Assembly (NCBI RefSeq): GCF_021432065.1
Contig: NZ_CP090364.1
Location: forward strand, 372,001-436,000
Source: Photobacterium sp. TLY01
GTDB lineage: Bacteria > Pseudomonadota > Gammaproteobacteria > Enterobacterales > Vibrionaceae
Direction of reading: 5' to 3'
Length of the DNA: 64,000 nucleotides
Below the pieces are notes generated by a model. It was given only the letters and a program-made list of their open reading frames with translations. It had not been told where the DNA came from and made no database searches. Positions 18,461 to 30,398 of the stretch are shown here, one piece after another (the first letter of the stretch is position 1; each line of letters begins with the position of its first letter). The position numbers and the translations under genes are program-made.

Positions 18461-20232
18461 TGAAAAAAGCCGCCTCTTCCCCTGAACCGCAGCCACCGCG
18501 CCCTTCGGCTGCCACATCTGCGTTTATTCCCTGGCGTTTTGCCCTGATCTGTACTTTTGTGGGCCTGGCGCTGGTGGGGCTGATCGCCAGGGCTGCCTAT
18601 ATTCAGGTCCTCGAACCCGGCAAGCTGATTCAGGAAGGGGATCTGCGCTCGTTGCGTGTGAAAGCCATGCCGTCGGCGCGGGGGATCATTTCTGATCGCA
18701 ATGATGAGCAGTTGGCCGTCAGTGTGCCGGTTCAGGCGGTCTGGGCGGATCCGGTCGATATTTATAAGCATGGCGGCCTCTCAGAACCGGCGCGCTGGCA
18801 TGCGCTGGCGGATGTGCTGGGGCTGGATCGCCAGGACATGCTGACCCGGCTGGAAGAGAATAAATCCCGTCGCTTCATTTATCTGCAGCGTCAGGTCAGT
18901 CCGGCAATGGCGGCCTATGTCGGTAAGCTGAAATTACCCGGCATTGGCCTGAAAGATGAATCCCGTCGCTTTTACCCGGCGGGTGAAGTGAGCGCTCACC
19001 TGATAGGCGTCACGGGTATCGATGGCCGCGGACTGGAAGGTGTCGAGCGCACCTATGACGGCTGGCTAACCGGTGAGCCTGGCCGGCGAACGGTCCGCAA
19101 AGACAGGTACGGCCGGGTGGTAGAAAATATTTCCCTCAAGCAGCGTGAGCCGGGTAAACCGCTGGCGCTGAGTATTGATCAGCGATTGCAGGCGGTGGCT
19201 TACCGGGCCGTGAAGCAGGCGGTGGTCGATTACAATGCCACTTCAGCAACCATAGTGATGGTCGATGTGCGTACCGGCGAGATCCTGGCCATGGTTAACG
19301 CGCCTTCGTATAACCCCAATAACCGCGATCAGCTGCAAAGTTTCCGCATGCGTAACCGCGCCATCACAGATGCGATGGAACCAGGCTCCACCATCAAACC
19401 TTTTGTGGTGCTGGCTGCGCTGGAAAACGGCGTTGCAGATGAGAACACCGTCATCGATACCGGCAACGGCATCATGCAGGTAGGCGGCAGCCGGGTGCGG
19501 GATGTGTCACAGGTTGGCAAGGCCGATTTGGCGAGAATCCTGAAAAAGTCCAGTAATATAGGTGTCAGTAAATTGTCTTTGGCCATGCCTGTGGATGCCG
19601 TGCTTGGCATGTACAGCGGTGTGGGGCTGGGGGAAGCCTCAGGCATTAACCTGATTGGTGAGGCGCAGGGATTGTTTCCGGATCGCCGTCGCTGGTCTGA
19701 TTTTGAGCGTGCCACGCTGGCGTTTGGTTACGGGATATCCGTGACACCGATTCAGTTAGTGCGTGCTTACGCCACTTTAGGGGGCTTAGGGGTCAATCGG
19801 CCGCTGTCGATATTGAAAACCGAAGCTGTAGTGCCGGGGCGGCAGGTGGTGTCGGCAGAAAATACCCGCAAAGTGCTCAATATGCTCGAAGGTGTGACCC
19901 ATGCTGACGGCAGTGCCAAGCACGCGGCCGTTCCCGGCTACCGGGTGGGGGCCAAAACCGGTACCGCCAAGAAAGCCGCGGCCGGTGGCTATGGTGATGA
20001 ATATGTCGCCATGACTGCAGGTCTGGCCCCGATCAGCGATCCCCGTCTGGCGATGGTGGTGGTGATCAACGAACCCCAGGGCGACGCATATTACGGGGGT
20101 CAGGTCGCCGCGCCAATTTTTGCAGAAGTGATGGGCAGCGCCCTGCAGATCCTGAATGTCAAACCTGATGCCGGAAAAGGCGATCAGCTCAATATCGTCC
20201 ATAACAGAGGCCAATCTGATGCCGGAACCTGA
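18460..20232 (+). CDS. ftsI: FtsI (PBP3), septal peptidoglycan transpeptidase
   Basis: The class B penicillin-binding protein that crosslinks septal peptidoglycan, working with FtsW. It has 590 residues: a proline-rich cytoplasmic tail, a membrane anchor (about 26-44), a PBP dimerisation domain (about 65-220), and the transpeptidase domain. Active-site motifs are Ser310 in GSTIKPF, KSSNIG (SxN) and KTGTAKK (KTG). The normal beta-lactam target sequence is present without obvious resistance insertions. Overlaps ftsL by one base and murE by 14 nt. Confidence 0.98.
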   Translation: MKKAASSPEPQPPRPSAATSAFIPWRFALICTFVGLALVGLIARAAYIQVLEPGKLIQEGDLRSLRVKAMPSARGIISDRNDEQLAVSVPVQAVWADPVDIYKHGGLSEPARWHALADVLGLDRQDMLTRLEENKSRRFIYLQRQVSPAMAAYVGKLKLPGIGLKDESRRFYPAGEVSAHLIGVTGIDGRGLEGVERTYDGWLTGEPGRRTVRKDRYGRVVENISLKQREPGKPLALSIDQRLQAVAYRAVKQAVVDYNATSATIVMVDVRTGEILAMVNAPSYNPNNRDQLQSFRMRNRAITDAMEPGSTIKPFVVLAALENGVADENTVIDTGNGIMQVGGSRVRDVSQVGKADLARILKKSSNIGVSKLSLAMPVDAVLGMYSGVGLGEASGINLIGEAQGLFPDRRRWSDFERATLAFGYGISVTPIQLVRAYATLGGLGVNRPLSILKTEAVVPGRQVVSAENTRKVLNMLEGVTHADGSAKHAAVPGYRVGAKTGTAKKAAAGGYGDEYVAMTAGLAPISDPRLAMVVVINEPQGDAYYGGQVAAPIFAEVMGSALQILNVKPDAGKGDQLNIVHNRGQSDAGT

Positions 20233-21733
20233 TGTTTCTATATCTTTAGGGGCGCTCTTAGCCGCGTGGTTTGCGCCCGATTTTTTTGAGGCTTCCGTCT
20301 CTGCTGTGCAGGTGAATGATCTGACCCTCGACAGCCGCGCTGTGGTGCCGGGCAGCACTTTTGTCGCCATTAAGGGCCATGCGGTCGATGGTCGCCAGTA
20401 TATTGATACCGCGATCCAGGCCGGAGCGACGGCTGTGCTGGCACAGGCTGAAGATAACCAGTTAGATGGCGAGATGCATTATCACAGCGGTATTCCTGTG
20501 ATTGCGGTGCGCGATTTGCCGATCAAGCTGTCGGCCCTGGCCGGTACAGCTTATGGTCAGCCAGATCAGCAACTGCAACTGGTGGCTGTCACTGGCACCA
20601 ACGGCAAAACGACGGTCAGCCAGTTGCTGGCACAGTGGGCCGGTTTGCTCGGCCGTACAGCCGGGGTGATGGGCACCACAGGCAATGGCTTGTTGTCCAA
20701 GCTGACGCCGGCCGCAAACACCACAGGCAGCGCCATCGAAATTCAGAAAACACTGGCCGGGCTGGTCGGTCAAGGCGCAGATTTTGCGGCGATGGAAGTG
20801 TCCTCGCACGGCTTGGTCCAGGGGCGGGTGAAAGCCCTGCATTTCGCGGCCAGTATTTTTACGAATCTGAGCCGGGATCATCTGGATTACCATGGTGATA
20901 TGGCAAGCTATGCGGCAGCCAAGCAAAGTTTGTTCACGGAACATCACGCCGGCATGGCTGTCATTAATGCTGATGATGAGGTTGGCAGGCGCTGGCTGAA
21001 CGAGCTGCAAGACGTCGTTGCCGTTGCGACTGAACCGTCACATCTGTCCGGGCACCCGGGTCAGGCGTTGTGGCTGACGGCCGTCAGTTATTCCACTCAG
21101 GGAGTGACGGTGTCTTTTGATTCCAGCTGGGGGCAAGGTGATTTTACCGCGCCGCTGGTGGGTGCTTTCAATGTCTCGAATCTGCTGTTGTCGCTGGCGA
21201 CCTTACTGGCGCTGGGTTATCCCCTGGATGCTTTGCTGGCCACGGCGCCCAGACTGCAGGCGGTGATCGGCCGGATGGAAGTTTTTCAGGCCGCTGACAA
21301 ACCTATGATGGTGGTTGATTATGCTCACACCCCGGATGCGCTGGAGAAAGCACTGGCAGCGTTACGCCTGCACTGTGAAGGCAAGCTCTGGTGTCTGGTC
21401 GGCTGCGGTGGTGAGCGTGATCGCGGTAAGCGGCCGATGATGGCTGCGGTGGCTGAGCAGTTCGCTGATTATGTGATCCTGACGGACGATAATCCGCGCA
21501 GTGAATCACCCCGGGCAATCGTGAATGATATGCTTGCCGGGCTGACGCAGCCGGAACGTGCGCTGGTGATTCATGACCGGGCCGAAGCCTGCCGGCGTGC
21601 ATTCAGCCAGGCGAAGGCACAGGATATTGTACTGGTGGCCGGTAAAGGCCATGAGGATTATCAGGTACTGGCGGGGAAAACCATTCACTATTCAGATCGT
21701 GAAACCGTACAGGCCTTGTTGGAGACACACTAA
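20219..21733 (+). CDS. murE: MurE, UDP-MurNAc-L-Ala-D-Glu:meso-diaminopimelate ligase
   Basis: Adds meso-diaminopimelate to the peptidoglycan precursor in the cytoplasm. It has 504 residues from ATG 20219, which has AGAGG 8 nt upstream and lies inside the end of ftsI; the frame is open to 20156 but the longer form has no support. ATP-binding GTNGKTT, the MEVSSHGL motif, and DDNPRSE, the signature for diaminopimelate rather than lysine. Three-domain Mur ligase architecture. It abuts murF directly. Confidence 0.97.
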   Translation: MPEPDVSISLGALLAAWFAPDFFEASVSAVQVNDLTLDSRAVVPGSTFVAIKGHAVDGRQYIDTAIQAGATAVLAQAEDNQLDGEMHYHSGIPVIAVRDLPIKLSALAGTAYGQPDQQLQLVAVTGTNGKTTVSQLLAQWAGLLGRTAGVMGTTGNGLLSKLTPAANTTGSAIEIQKTLAGLVGQGADFAAMEVSSHGLVQGRVKALHFAASIFTNLSRDHLDYHGDMASYAAAKQSLFTEHHAGMAVINADDEVGRRWLNELQDVVAVATEPSHLSGHPGQALWLTAVSYSTQGVTVSFDSSWGQGDFTAPLVGAFNVSNLLLSLATLLALGYPLDALLATAPRLQAVIGRMEVFQAADKPMMVVDYAHTPDALEKALAALRLHCEGKLWCLVGCGGERDRGKRPMMAAVAEQFADYVILTDDNPRSESPRAIVNDMLAGLTQPERALVIHDRAEACRRAFSQAKAQDIVLVAGKGHEDYQVLAGKTIHYSDRETVQALLETH

Positions 21734-23164
21734 ATGATTCAGGTGACACTGAGCGAACTGGCAGCGGCGCTGAACGCCCGCTTGATTGGCCAGGATGTCA
21801 GTATCGATGCAGTTTCAACGGATACCCGGACTATCGTGCCGGGTACCTTATTTCTTGCGCTCAAAGGCGAGCGCTTTGATGCCCATGACTTTGCCGCAGA
21901 TGCAAAGATCAAAGGAGCATCCGCCTTGCTGGTGAGCCGCGAGCTGGATGTGGCGTTACCACAGCTGCTGGTTACTGATACCCGTCAGGCGCTGGGGCAG
22001 CTGGGCAGCTGGCTGAAAGCGAAGATGACACGGGAACATGGTCTCAAGACGGTGGCCCTGACCGGAAGCTGTGGCAAAACCACGGTCAAGGAAATGGTGG
22101 CCGCGATTCTCTCCCAGTGCGGCAGCGTGCTGGCCACCGCCGGCAACTTTAACAATGATATCGGTGTTCCTCTGACGCTGTTGCGGTTGACACCGGCACA
22201 TGAGTTTGCCGTGATTGAGCTCGGGGCCAACCACGAAAAAGAAATTGCCTATACCTCATCCTTGGTGCAGCCCGATGCGGCACTGGTCAATAATCTGGCG
22301 GCGGCGCATTTAGAAGGTTTCGGCTCGCTGGAGGGCGTCGCAAGAGCCAAAGGCGAAATTTTCGAAGGGCTGATTGCCGGTGGCACGGCTGTTTTCAACC
22401 TCGACTCCCATGCGCTGGAGCGCTGGCAGCCGGCACTGGCCGACAAGCGGTTGGTGGGCTTTACTGCATCGGAAATGGGGCAGTGGACTGCTGATAATTC
22501 TGACAGCAATTCTGTCGCAGGGTTCTCAGCCAGCAAGATTAGCGTTAACGGCCATGGCTGCCCTTGTTTTACAATGCACACGCCTGTGGGTGATATTTCC
22601 CTCACTTTGCCGCTGGCGGGCCGTCATAATGTTGCCAATGCATTGGCTGCGGCGGCGCTGGCCATGGCGATGGGAGCCACGTTGGCGCAAGTGGCGTCGG
22701 GATTAGCGCAGATGGCAGCTGTCAAAGGACGCGCATTGGTGCTCGAGCCCAGACAGGGATTGCGTCTGATTGACGATACCTACAATGCCAGTGTGGCTTC
22801 GGTGAAAGCAGCAATTGATTTGCTGGCGGATTTTGAAGGGCAACGTTGGCTGGTTTTTGGCGATATGGCCGAAATGGGACAGGAAAGCGAGCGGATGCAT
22901 CGCGAGATTGCCGATTACGCCCGGCAAAAACAGCTGGATCGTGTCCTGACAGTAGGCAAAGCCAGTGCTGTGGTCAGTGAAGTGAATCAGGGACAGCACT
23001 TCAGGGATAATCCGGCATTGATCGCCGCGCTGATCGCACAGGTGCAGCAATTTCATCATGAATCCGGTCAGGATTCTCAACAACAACAAGAAATAACAGT
23101 GTTGGCAAAAGGGGCACGCAGCGCCCGTATGGAAGACATTATTGCCGCTCTGCAGGACTTATAA
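21734..23164 (+). CDS. murF: MurF, UDP-MurNAc-tripeptide:D-Ala-D-Ala ligase
   Basis: Adds D-Ala-D-Ala to finish the UDP-MurNAc-pentapeptide. It has 476 residues with the Mur ligase layout: N-terminal domain, central ATPase with [12 protein letters not shown] at about residues 109-120, [10 protein letters not shown], and the C-terminal IDDTYNAS motif. The D-Ala-D-Ala substrate comes from a Ddl ligase that is not encoded in this cluster. Start immediately follows the murE stop. Confidence 0.97.
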   Translation: MIQVTLSELAAALNARLIGQDVSIDAVSTDTRTIVPGTLFLALKGERFDAHDFAADAKIKGASALLVSRELDVALPQLLVTDTRQALGQLGSWLKAKMTREHGLKTVALTGSCGKTTVKEMVAAILSQCGSVLATAGNFNNDIGVPLTLLRLTPAHEFAVIELGANHEKEIAYTSSLVQPDAALVNNLAAAHLEGFGSLEGVARAKGEIFEGLIAGGTAVFNLDSHALERWQPALADKRLVGFTASEMGQWTADNSDSNSVAGFSASKISVNGHGCPCFTMHTPVGDISLTLPLAGRHNVANALAAAALAMAMGATLAQVASGLAQMAAVKGRALVLEPRQGLRLIDDTYNASVASVKAAIDLLADFEGQRWLVFGDMAEMGQESERMHREIADYARQKQLDRVLTVGKASAVVSEVNQGQHFRDNPALIAALIAQVQQFHHESGQDSQQQQEITVLAKGARSARMEDIIAALQDL

Positions 23165-23166
23165 GA

Positions 23167-24249
23167 ATGATATTTTGGTTAGCGGACTTACTCGAGTCGA
23201 CTTTTCCTTTTTTCCGTCTGTTTGAATACCTGACGTTTCGCGCCATCATCAGCGTGCTGACAGCTTTGTTTATTTCATTGTGGATGGGGCCTCGTCTGAT
23301 CGCCCGTTTGCAGATGATGCAGATAGGCCAGGTGGTGCGCCATGACGGCCCCGAGTCTCATTTCAGCAAACGCGGTACGCCGACCATGGGCGGGGTGATG
23401 ATTCTGGCAGCAATTACCCTCACCGTCTTGCTGTGGTCAGATCTCAGCAATCCCTATGTCTGGGCTGTACTGACGGTGATGCTGGGCTACGGTATCGTCG
23501 GCTTTATTGATGATTACCGCAAAGTGGTCCGCAAGAATACCGATGGATTGATCGCACGCTGGAAATATTTCTGGCAGTCGGTGATTGCCCTGGTGGTCGC
23601 TTTCGCTCTGTATGCCTACGGGAAAGACACGGCGGCGACCCAGCTGGTGGTGCCTTTCTTTAAAGATGTCATGCCCCAGCTTGGCGCGCTGTACATAGTG
23701 CTCACGTATTTTGTCATTGTCGGCACCAGTAACGCTGTGAACCTGACGGACGGCCTTGACGGTCTGGCCATTATGCCAACTGTGATGGTGGCAGCCGGTA
23801 TGGCGTTTATTGCCTGGGCGACCGGCAATGTGAACTTTGCCAATTATCTCAATATTCCTTATATCAGTAACGCCAGTGAACTGGTGGTGGTATGCGCGGC
23901 CATTGTCGGCGCTGGTCTGGGCTTTTTATGGTTTAACACTTACCCGGCGCAGGTCTTTATGGGCGATGTCGGCTCGCTGGCACTGGGTGGCGCTCTGGGT
24001 ACGATTGCGGTCTTGGTGCGTCAGGAGTTGCTGCTGGTGATCATGGGCGGTGTCTTTGTGATGGAGACTGTGTCTGTGATCCTGCAGGTGGGCTCGTACA
24101 AGCTGCGAGGTCAGCGGATCTTCCGCATGGCGCCCATTCATCATCACTATGAGCTGAAAGGCTGGCCAGAGCCACGTGTGATCGTGCGCTTTTGGATCAT
24201 CACGCTGATGCTGGTGCTGTTTGCGCTGGCTACCCTCAAGGTGCGTTAA
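23167..24249 (+). CDS. mraY: MraY, phospho-N-acetylmuramoyl-pentapeptide transferase
   Basis: A polytopic inner-membrane enzyme of 360 residues, identical in length to E. coli MraY, that makes lipid I from UDP-MurNAc-pentapeptide and undecaprenyl phosphate. About ten membrane helices are evident. Conserved segments: [18 protein letters not shown] with the Asp pair, [13 protein letters not shown], and the histidine-rich [15 protein letters not shown] loop. It starts 2 nt after murF and abuts murD. Confidence 0.98.
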   Translation: MIFWLADLLESTFPFFRLFEYLTFRAIISVLTALFISLWMGPRLIARLQMMQIGQVVRHDGPESHFSKRGTPTMGGVMILAAITLTVLLWSDLSNPYVWAVLTVMLGYGIVGFIDDYRKVVRKNTDGLIARWKYFWQSVIALVVAFALYAYGKDTAATQLVVPFFKDVMPQLGALYIVLTYFVIVGTSNAVNLTDGLDGLAIMPTVMVAAGMAFIAWATGNVNFANYLNIPYISNASELVVVCAAIVGAGLGFLWFNTYPAQVFMGDVGSLALGGALGTIAVLVRQELLLVIMGGVFVMETVSVILQVGSYKLRGQRIFRMAPIHHHYELKGWPEPRVIVRFWIITLMLVLFALATLKVR

Positions 24250-25596
24250 ATGAATCACTTGGCACAGGCAGAGAAGGTTGTCGTCGTTGGTCTGGGTGTG
24301 ACCGGGCTGTCGGTCGTGAACTACCTGCAAAGACAGGCATCACCGCCGGCAATTCAGGTGATTGATACCCGGGCGCATCCTCCCGGCGAGGAGAAACTGC
24401 CGGCCGGGGTCAGTCTGAGTGCCGGTCAGTGGCAGATGGACTGGCTGCTGGCGGCAGATCTGATTGTCGCTAATCCTGGGATCGCCCTGAGTACACCTGA
24501 GTTGCAAACGGCCATTGCCGCCGGCATTCCTGTTGTTGGCGATATTGAATTATTTGCCCAGGCGGTTGATCAGCCTGTGGTCGCCATTACCGGTTCGAAC
24601 GGCAAAAGTACCGTCACCAGTCTGGTTGGTGAGATGGCCGCGGAAGCGGGCATCAAAGCCGGAGTAGGCGGCAACATCGGCCTGGCTGCGCTGGATATGC
24701 TGGATCAGGGCAACGCGTTGTACGTGCTGGAGCTGTCGAGTTTTCAGCTTGAAACCACCGCCTCCCTTGAGCTGGTGGCAGCGGCCTATCTGAATCTGTC
24801 CGAAGATCATATGGACAGGTACAACAGCCTTGCCGACTACGGTCAGGCCAAGCAGCGTATTTACCGACATGCCCGGCTGGCTATCAGTAACCGTGACGAT
24901 GCGGCGACACTGCCGGATCCAGCCTGGACCGGCAAGCAAACCAGTTTTGGCTTTGATGATCAGGACTACGGGCTGATTGAGCATCAGGGTGAAGAGTACC
25001 TGGCGGTTAACGGTATGCCTGTGATGCCAAGCCGGGACATCGCTCTGGTCGGGCGCCATAATGTGGCCAACAGCCTGGCGGCGCTGGCACTGGCAGACGC
25101 GGCGGGTATTGACCGTGACGCCGCCTGCCGGACACTGCGCCGTTATACCGGCCTGCCGCATCGCTGTCAGCGTGTGGTCCAGGCGCACGGTGTTGACTGG
25201 GTCAATGACTCGAAAGCCACCAACCTTGCCAGTACGCTGGCTGCGCTCAGTGGCCTGTCCATTCCGGGCAAACTGCATTTGCTGGTGGGCGGTGACAGTA
25301 AGGGAGCGGATTTTTCACCGCTCAAACCTGTGCTGGAGACCCTCAATGTTCAGCTGTACTGCTTTGGCCGTGATGGCCACCGGTTTCTGGGTTTATCCAA
25401 CGCCCCGGTTGTGGTGGAAACCTTAGATCAGGCGATGGCGCTGGCAGCGTCGGACGCGACATCGGGCGACATGGTGTTGCTGTCGCCGGCTTGCGCCAGT
25501 CTGGATCAGTACCCGAATTTTATGGCACGTGGCGACGCCTTTGCTGAGCTGGCCCACAGCCTGAAAGATCAGGTGCAGGGAGCGCAGGCATGCTGA
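24250..25596 (+). CDS. murD: MurD, UDP-MurNAc-L-alanine:D-glutamate ligase
   Basis: Adds D-glutamate to UDP-MurNAc-L-Ala in the cytoplasm. It has 448 residues, with a Rossmann-like N-terminal domain ([16 protein letters not shown]), the ATP-binding motif [14 protein letters not shown] at about residues 111-124, [10 protein letters not shown], and VNDSKATN in the C-terminal domain. It abuts mraY and overlaps ftsW by 7 nt. Confidence 0.97.
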   Translation: MNHLAQAEKVVVVGLGVTGLSVVNYLQRQASPPAIQVIDTRAHPPGEEKLPAGVSLSAGQWQMDWLLAADLIVANPGIALSTPELQTAIAAGIPVVGDIELFAQAVDQPVVAITGSNGKSTVTSLVGEMAAEAGIKAGVGGNIGLAALDMLDQGNALYVLELSSFQLETTASLELVAAAYLNLSEDHMDRYNSLADYGQAKQRIYRHARLAISNRDDAATLPDPAWTGKQTSFGFDDQDYGLIEHQGEEYLAVNGMPVMPSRDIALVGRHNVANSLAALALADAAGIDRDAACRTLRRYTGLPHRCQRVVQAHGVDWVNDSKATNLASTLAALSGLSIPGKLHLLVGGDSKGADFSPLKPVLETLNVQLYCFGRDGHRFLGLSNAPVVVETLDQAMALAASDATSGDMVLLSPACASLDQYPNFMARGDAFAELAHSLKDQVQGAQAC

Positions 25597-26798
25597 AAGG
25601 GGTGAAAGAAACCCTGTTTGAAATCAGCCAGTGGTTCAGCCGGCCAGCCCCGCCTTGCCAGTATGACAGACAACTGGTGTGGATCAGTCTGCTGCTCATG
25701 GTGACTGGGCTGGTGGTGGTCAGCTCAGCCTCTGTCCCCGTGGCGACACGTCTGACAGACATGCCGTTTTATTTTGCGTTGCGTCATGCTTTTTTTCTGC
25801 TTTGTGCGCTGGTGATTGCCGCTTTTATGGTCCAGGTGCCCCTGGAGCGCTGGCGGCAGCTGAGTGTGCCTATGCTGCTGGTATCGCTGGCTTTGCTGGT
25901 GATCGTTCTGGTGATCGGCCGCTCGGTGAACGGGGCAGTACGTTGGATCCCGCTGGGGATCTTTAACCTGCAGCCGGCGGAAGTGGCAAAACTCTCGCTC
26001 TTTGTGTTTTTGTCCGGGTATCTGGTGCGCCAGTATCATCAGGTCCGACAAAGTTTCTACGGCTTTATCAAGCCGCTGGCCGTACTGGCGCTGATGGCTG
26101 TTTTGCTGCTGCAACAGCCGGATCTGGGCTCCTTCGTGGTGATGTTTGTCACCACTGTGGGCATGCTGTTTATAGCCGGCGCCAAGCTGTGGCAGTTCCT
26201 GGCCATGCTCTCGATGGCGCTACTGGGCATCGTGATGCTGATTGTATTCGAGCCTTACCGGATGCGCCGGATCACCGCATTTATGGATCCCTGGGAAGAT
26301 CCCTTTGGCAGCGGTTATCAGCTGACACAGTCTTTGATGGCATTCGGTCGGGGTGACTGGATGGGACAAGGCCTGGGCAACTCTATTCAGAAGCTGGAAT
26401 ATTTACCCGAAGCTCACACGGATTTCGTGTTCGCTGTGCTGGCTGAAGAGCTGGGACTTTTGGGGGTGACCCTGGTGCTTTTGCTTATCTTTGCTCTGGT
26501 GTTCAAGGCGTTGTTCATCGGTAAGAAAAGCCTGGAATCCGGCCAGTTGTTCGGCGGCTTTCTGGCATTTGGCATTGGGTTCTGGTTTGCGTTTCAGACG
26601 CTGGTCAATGTCGGTGCTGCGGCCGGTATCGTTCCGACCAAAGGGTTAACTTTGCCTTTGATCAGTTACGGCGGCTCGAGCCTGTTTATTATGTCGACGG
26701 CCGTGGCCATTTTGCTGCGCATCGATCATGAACAACGACATCAGGCCCGTTTCGGCTCAGCGCAATCAAGTGATGAAGATGACAATGAAGAAAAATAA
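25590..26798 (+). CDS. ftsW: FtsW, septal peptidoglycan polymerase (SEDS family)
   Basis: A 402-residue SEDS glycosyltransferase that polymerises lipid II at the septum together with FtsI. About ten membrane helices; conserved segments are [37 protein letters not shown] (large periplasmic loop, with the catalytic Asp in WEDPF), and the late [17 protein letters not shown]. The hydrophilic tail is acidic. Its end overlaps the murG start. Confidence 0.97.
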   Translation: MLKGVKETLFEISQWFSRPAPPCQYDRQLVWISLLLMVTGLVVVSSASVPVATRLTDMPFYFALRHAFFLLCALVIAAFMVQVPLERWRQLSVPMLLVSLALLVIVLVIGRSVNGAVRWIPLGIFNLQPAEVAKLSLFVFLSGYLVRQYHQVRQSFYGFIKPLAVLALMAVLLLQQPDLGSFVVMFVTTVGMLFIAGAKLWQFLAMLSMALLGIVMLIVFEPYRMRRITAFMDPWEDPFGSGYQLTQSLMAFGRGDWMGQGLGNSIQKLEYLPEAHTDFVFAVLAEELGLLGVTLVLLLIFALVFKALFIGKKSLESGQLFGGFLAFGIGFWFAFQTLVNVGAAAGIVPTKGLTLPLISYGGSSLFIMSTAVAILLRIDHEQRHQARFGSAQSSDEDDNEEK

Positions 26799-27846
26799 GC
26801 GTTTGCTGGTGATGGCCGGCGGTACTGGGGGCCATGTGTTTCCAGCGTTAGCTGTGGCCCGTCAGCTGCAGCAGCAAGGCTGGGAAATCCGCTGGCTGGG
26901 GACGGCAGACCGTATGGAAGCTGACCTGGTACCCAAACATGGGATCGACATTGATTTTATTAAAGTGAAAGGATTGCGCGGTCAGGGGATCAGTAAACTC
27001 CTGGCGGCACCTTTTCAGATTGTGGGCGCGATCGTGCAGGCCCGTCGCTATATCCAGGCCTGGCAACCGGATGCCGTGCTTGGGATGGGCGGTTATGTCA
27101 GCGGTCCGGGTGGCGTGGCTGCCTGGCTCAGCGGTATTCCTGTGATCCTTCATGAGCAAAACGCGGTCGCGGGTCTGACCAACCGCTGGTTATCGCGGAT
27201 TGCGGCCAGTGTATTGCAGGCTTTTCCCGGCGCATTTCCAGGCAAGCCTGTGGTTGGCAATCCGGTCCGCCGTGATGTAACTGAGCTGGCGATGCCTGCG
27301 CAGCGACTGGCTGAGCGAGAAGGCCCAATACGGATCTTGGTCATGGGGGGCAGCCAGGGTGCACGGATCCTGAACCAGACGGTGCCGGCCGCTGCCGCGA
27401 AGCTGGGCGGAGATGTCGATATCTGGCATCAGGCTGGTAAGGGCAATCAGGCCAGCACGGAGCAGGCATACAGCCAGTGTGGCGTGCAGAGATATAAAGT
27501 CACTGAATTTATTGATGATGTTGCGGCAGCGTATGACTGGGCTGATCTGGTGGTTTGCCGCTCTGGGGCGCTGACCGTCTCTGAGTTATCGGCAGCTGGC
27601 GTCGGCGCGATATTCGTGCCTTTCATGCATAAAGATCGTCAGCAGGCTTTGAATGCAGATCATCTGGTGGCGTGTGGTGCAGCACACATGATAGAGCAGC
27701 CGGATCTGAGCGCAGATCGTCTGGCGCAGCTCATAACAACTTTAGATCGCCCGGCTTTGCTGAGCATGGCCGAGGCGGCGAGACAGGCGGCGATTCTTGA
27801 TGCAGATGCCCGGGTGGCTGATGTGATTAAGGCGCAGGCGAAGTAA
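26785..27846 (+). CDS. murG: MurG, lipid II synthase (N-acetylglucosaminyltransferase)
   Basis: Transfers GlcNAc to lipid I at the inner face of the membrane, making lipid II. From ATG 26785 the protein is 353 residues and begins [20 protein letters not shown] with the glycine-rich loop; in-frame ATGs at 26773 and 26779 would add four or two residues, and none has a strong ribosome-binding site, in line with coupling to ftsW, which it overlaps by 14 nt. Other GT-B motifs: [27 protein letters not shown], and the donor site [16 protein letters not shown]. Confidence 0.96.
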   Translation: MKKNKRLLVMAGGTGGHVFPALAVARQLQQQGWEIRWLGTADRMEADLVPKHGIDIDFIKVKGLRGQGISKLLAAPFQIVGAIVQARRYIQAWQPDAVLGMGGYVSGPGGVAAWLSGIPVILHEQNAVAGLTNRWLSRIAASVLQAFPGAFPGKPVVGNPVRRDVTELAMPAQRLAEREGPIRILVMGGSQGARILNQTVPAAAAKLGGDVDIWHQAGKGNQASTEQAYSQCGVQRYKVTEFIDDVAAAYDWADLVVCRSGALTVSELSAAGVGAIFVPFMHKDRQQALNADHLVACGAAHMIEQPDLSADRLAQLITTLDRPALLSMAEAARQAAILDADARVADVIKAQAK

Positions 27847-27862
27847 AGAAGAGAACAGAGTG

Positions 27863-29320
27863 ATGAGTAAACTGGATAACCAGCAAATAGCCAAAATCAG
27901 AACCATGGTGCCAGAGATGCGCCGCGTTGAGCGTATTCACTTTGTTGGTATCGGCGGCGCCGGGATGAGTGGCATCGCCGAAGTTCTACTGAATGAAGGT
28001 TACCGCATCAGTGGTTCGGACATTACTCCGAATTCAGTAACTGAGCGGCTTGCAGAGCGCGGGGCTGAGCTGTTTTTTGGTCACGCGGGCACCAATGTTG
28101 AAGGGGCCAGCGTGGTGGTTGCCTCCACCGCAATATCAGCGGACAACCCTGAACTGAAAGCGGCCCGGGAGCTGCGTATTCCTGTGGTGCGTCGTGCGGA
28201 AATGCTGGCCGAGCTGATGCGCTATCGCCATGGGATTGCGATAGCGGGCACACACGGTAAGACAACCACGACGGCACTGACCACTCAGATCTACTCCGAA
28301 GCCGGGCTGGATCCGACCTTTGTCAATGGCGGCCTGGTCAAGAGTGCCGGTACCAATGCTCGCCTGGGTTCCAGTCGCTATCTGATTGCTGAGGCCGATG
28401 AGAGCGACGCTTCTTTTATCCACCTGCAACCCATGGTGTGTGTGGTCACGAATATCGAAGCGGACCATATGGAAACCTATGGCGGTAACTTTGAAAACCT
28501 GAAGCAGACGTTTATTGATTTTCTGCATAACCTGCCGTTTTACGGGCTGGCCGTGATGTGTATTGATGATCCTGTGGTTCGCGAGTTATTGCCACGTGTG
28601 GGCCGTCAGGTGATTACTTACGGTTTTGCCGAGGATGCCGATGTTCAGTTGGTGAATTATCGTCAGCAGGGCCAGCAGGGGCACTTCTCGATCCTGCGCA
28701 AAGGCAAACCTGAGCTGACGGTGACACTGAATATTCCGGGGCAGCACAATGCCCTGAACGCCGCTGCGGCCGTTGCCGTGGCGACGGAAGAAGGTGTCGA
28801 GGATGAAGCGATCCTGCGCGCGCTGGTTGAATTTGAAGGAACCGGTCGCCGTTTTGATCATCTGGGTGAATTTGACAGCGGCAACGGCAATGTGATGCTG
28901 GTGGATGACTATGGCCACCATCCCAGTGAAGTGGATGTCACCATCAAGGCAGCACGGGCCGGCTGGCCGGGTAAGCGCCTGGTGATGGTCTTCCAGCCCC
29001 ACCGTTATACCCGTACCCGTGACTTGTACGATGATTTCGCCAATGTGCTGGAACAGGTGGATGTACTGCTGATGCTGGATGTGTACAGCGCAGGTGAAGC
29101 GCCGATTCCCGGCGCGGATGGCCGGGCATTGTGCCGTACCATTCGTGGGCGGGGTAAGCTCGATCCGATTTTTGTGCCGAACACAGCTGCATTACCGGGC
29201 GCTCTGGCCAATGTGATTCAAGAGAATGACCTTGTTCTGACGCAAGGTGCTGGTGACGTTGGTAAAATTGCCCGTCAGTTGGCCGCGATGGCGCTCAACG
29301 TGAATGAAATGAAGAAATAA
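27863..29320 (+). CDS. murC: MurC, UDP-MurNAc:L-alanine ligase
   Basis: The first Mur ligase: adds L-alanine to UDP-MurNAc. It has 485 residues from ATG 27863 (a GTG one codon earlier is possible). It shows [14 protein letters not shown] in the N-terminal domain, [14 protein letters not shown] as ATP-binding loop, [19 protein letters not shown] and [10 protein letters not shown]. It lies 16 nt after murG. In E. coli ddlB follows; here no ddl is present and ftsQ comes after 299 nt without a gene. Confidence 0.98.
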   Translation: MSKLDNQQIAKIRTMVPEMRRVERIHFVGIGGAGMSGIAEVLLNEGYRISGSDITPNSVTERLAERGAELFFGHAGTNVEGASVVVASTAISADNPELKAARELRIPVVRRAEMLAELMRYRHGIAIAGTHGKTTTTALTTQIYSEAGLDPTFVNGGLVKSAGTNARLGSSRYLIAEADESDASFIHLQPMVCVVTNIEADHMETYGGNFENLKQTFIDFLHNLPFYGLAVMCIDDPVVRELLPRVGRQVITYGFAEDADVQLVNYRQQGQQGHFSILRKGKPELTVTLNIPGQHNALNAAAAVAVATEEGVEDEAILRALVEFEGTGRRFDHLGEFDSGNGNVMLVDDYGHHPSEVDVTIKAARAGWPGKRLVMVFQPHRYTRTRDLYDDFANVLEQVDVLLMLDVYSAGEAPIPGADGRALCRTIRGRGKLDPIFVPNTAALPGALANVIQENDLVLTQGAGDVGKIARQLAAMALNVNEMKK

Positions 29321-29352
29321 TGTGCCGGCGTGGCAGGTAAAAGCTAAAATCT

Positions 29353-29416
29353 GGATTATTTTGTGTCACTTTCTTGCGCTTCTTCGCTAAGCTTGAAGAG
29401 AAAGCCAGAATAATCC
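29353..29416 (+). repeat. Long imperfect hairpin between murC and ftsQ
   Basis: GGATTATT at 29353-29360 pairs with AATAATCC at 29409-29416. Inside, CTTTCT pairs with AGAAAG and CTTC with GAAG, with small bulges, giving one extended stem-loop of about 64 nt. Only a weak T run follows (GCTTTTGC), so it may be an attenuator, an mRNA processing site, or a small non-coding repeat. I see no second copy in this window. Confidence 0.5.
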
Positions 29417-29466
29417 TGCTTTTGCATGCACTTTGATGTCTAAGCACAGGAAATTGCGAACAATGG

Positions 29467-29495
29467 TTGGAGAGCATCGAGTTGGTCGGTATAAT
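29467..29495 (+). promoter_or_regulatory. Candidate promoter for ftsQAZ
   Basis: TTGGAG at 29467-29472, 17-nt spacer, perfect TATAAT at 29490-29495. It lies in the 299-nt gap after murC and would allow ftsQ, ftsA and ftsZ to be expressed apart from the upstream murein genes, as several promoters do in E. coli. Confidence 0.55.
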
Positions 29496-29619
29496 CGGCC
29501 AGCTTTGTTGCTATATCCTGATTCTGGTGAAATTTTATGACGGGTAAGTCATTCGTTGTCTTGTCTGGCCCATAAAATAACGTCAGACTGACATGATTCA
29601 GGAAATAAAGTGTTAAACC

Positions 29620-30372
29620 ATGACAGAAACAGCCTTGAAACAGCGTAATTTGATTGGCGGTACGTTTTCCCAATGGCGGGGATTCAGTTTTCTGGTGCTG
29701 GTCATTACGGCAATGGCCTGGATGTTTGTCGCGGTTGTTCACTGGATGACAGATGCAAACCGGTTGCCCTTATCTCAATTGATTATTCAGGGTGAGCTGC
29801 ACCATCTGACGACAGATCAGGTCAGGCAGGGCATTCTTGAAATGGGCTCACTGGGCAGTTTTATGCTTCAGGATGTGGATGAGCTCCAGCATGCCCTGGA
29901 ATCTTTACCTTGGGTTGCTCAGGCATCGGTTCGCAAACAATGGCCGGATACCGTCAAAGTGTATCTGGTTGAGCATCAACCGGCAGCGATCTGGAATGAT
30001 AAGTATCTGGTAAATCTGCAGGGCCAGGTGTTCCATGCCCCGGCTTCCGATGTGTCGGGCGAGCCGATGGTGACGCTGGAAGGACCGGATGGCAGCAGTG
30101 AGGAAATGCTCAGAACGTGGCGTGAAATGCAACCTGAGTTGCAGCGCGGCGGTTTAGAAATTGTTAGGCTGTCGTTGAATGAGCGGCGGTCATGGCGAAT
30201 CTGGCTCAGCAATGGTATCCGGCTGGAATTGGGCCGGGAAGCCAGAATTGAGCGTATCAAACGGTTTATATGGTTATACCCGGAGCTGGAGCAGCAGGGT
30301 AAAGCTGTTGATTATGTTGACCTCCGCTACGACACAGGTGTTGCGGTTGGATGGCAACAGAATAATGAATAA
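29620..30372 (+). CDS. ftsQ: Cell division protein FtsQ
   Basis: A 250-residue bitopic divisome protein that bridges early and late division proteins. Cytoplasmic N-terminus, one membrane helix (about residues 22-43), then the POTRA domain starting LPLSQLIIQGELHHLTTDQVR and the beta domain with LPWVAQASVRKQWPDTVKVY. The start ATG has only a weak purine-rich GGAAATAAAG upstream. It is followed 26 nt later by ftsA. Confidence 0.94.
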   Translation: MTETALKQRNLIGGTFSQWRGFSFLVLVITAMAWMFVAVVHWMTDANRLPLSQLIIQGELHHLTTDQVRQGILEMGSLGSFMLQDVDELQHALESLPWVAQASVRKQWPDTVKVYLVEHQPAAIWNDKYLVNLQGQVFHAPASDVSGEPMVTLEGPDGSSEEMLRTWREMQPELQRGGLEIVRLSLNERRSWRIWLSNGIRLELGREARIERIKRFIWLYPELEQQGKAVDYVDLRYDTGVAVGWQQNNE

Positions 30373-30398
30373 GTGGTTCAGGATAAGAGCGTGCGCTA

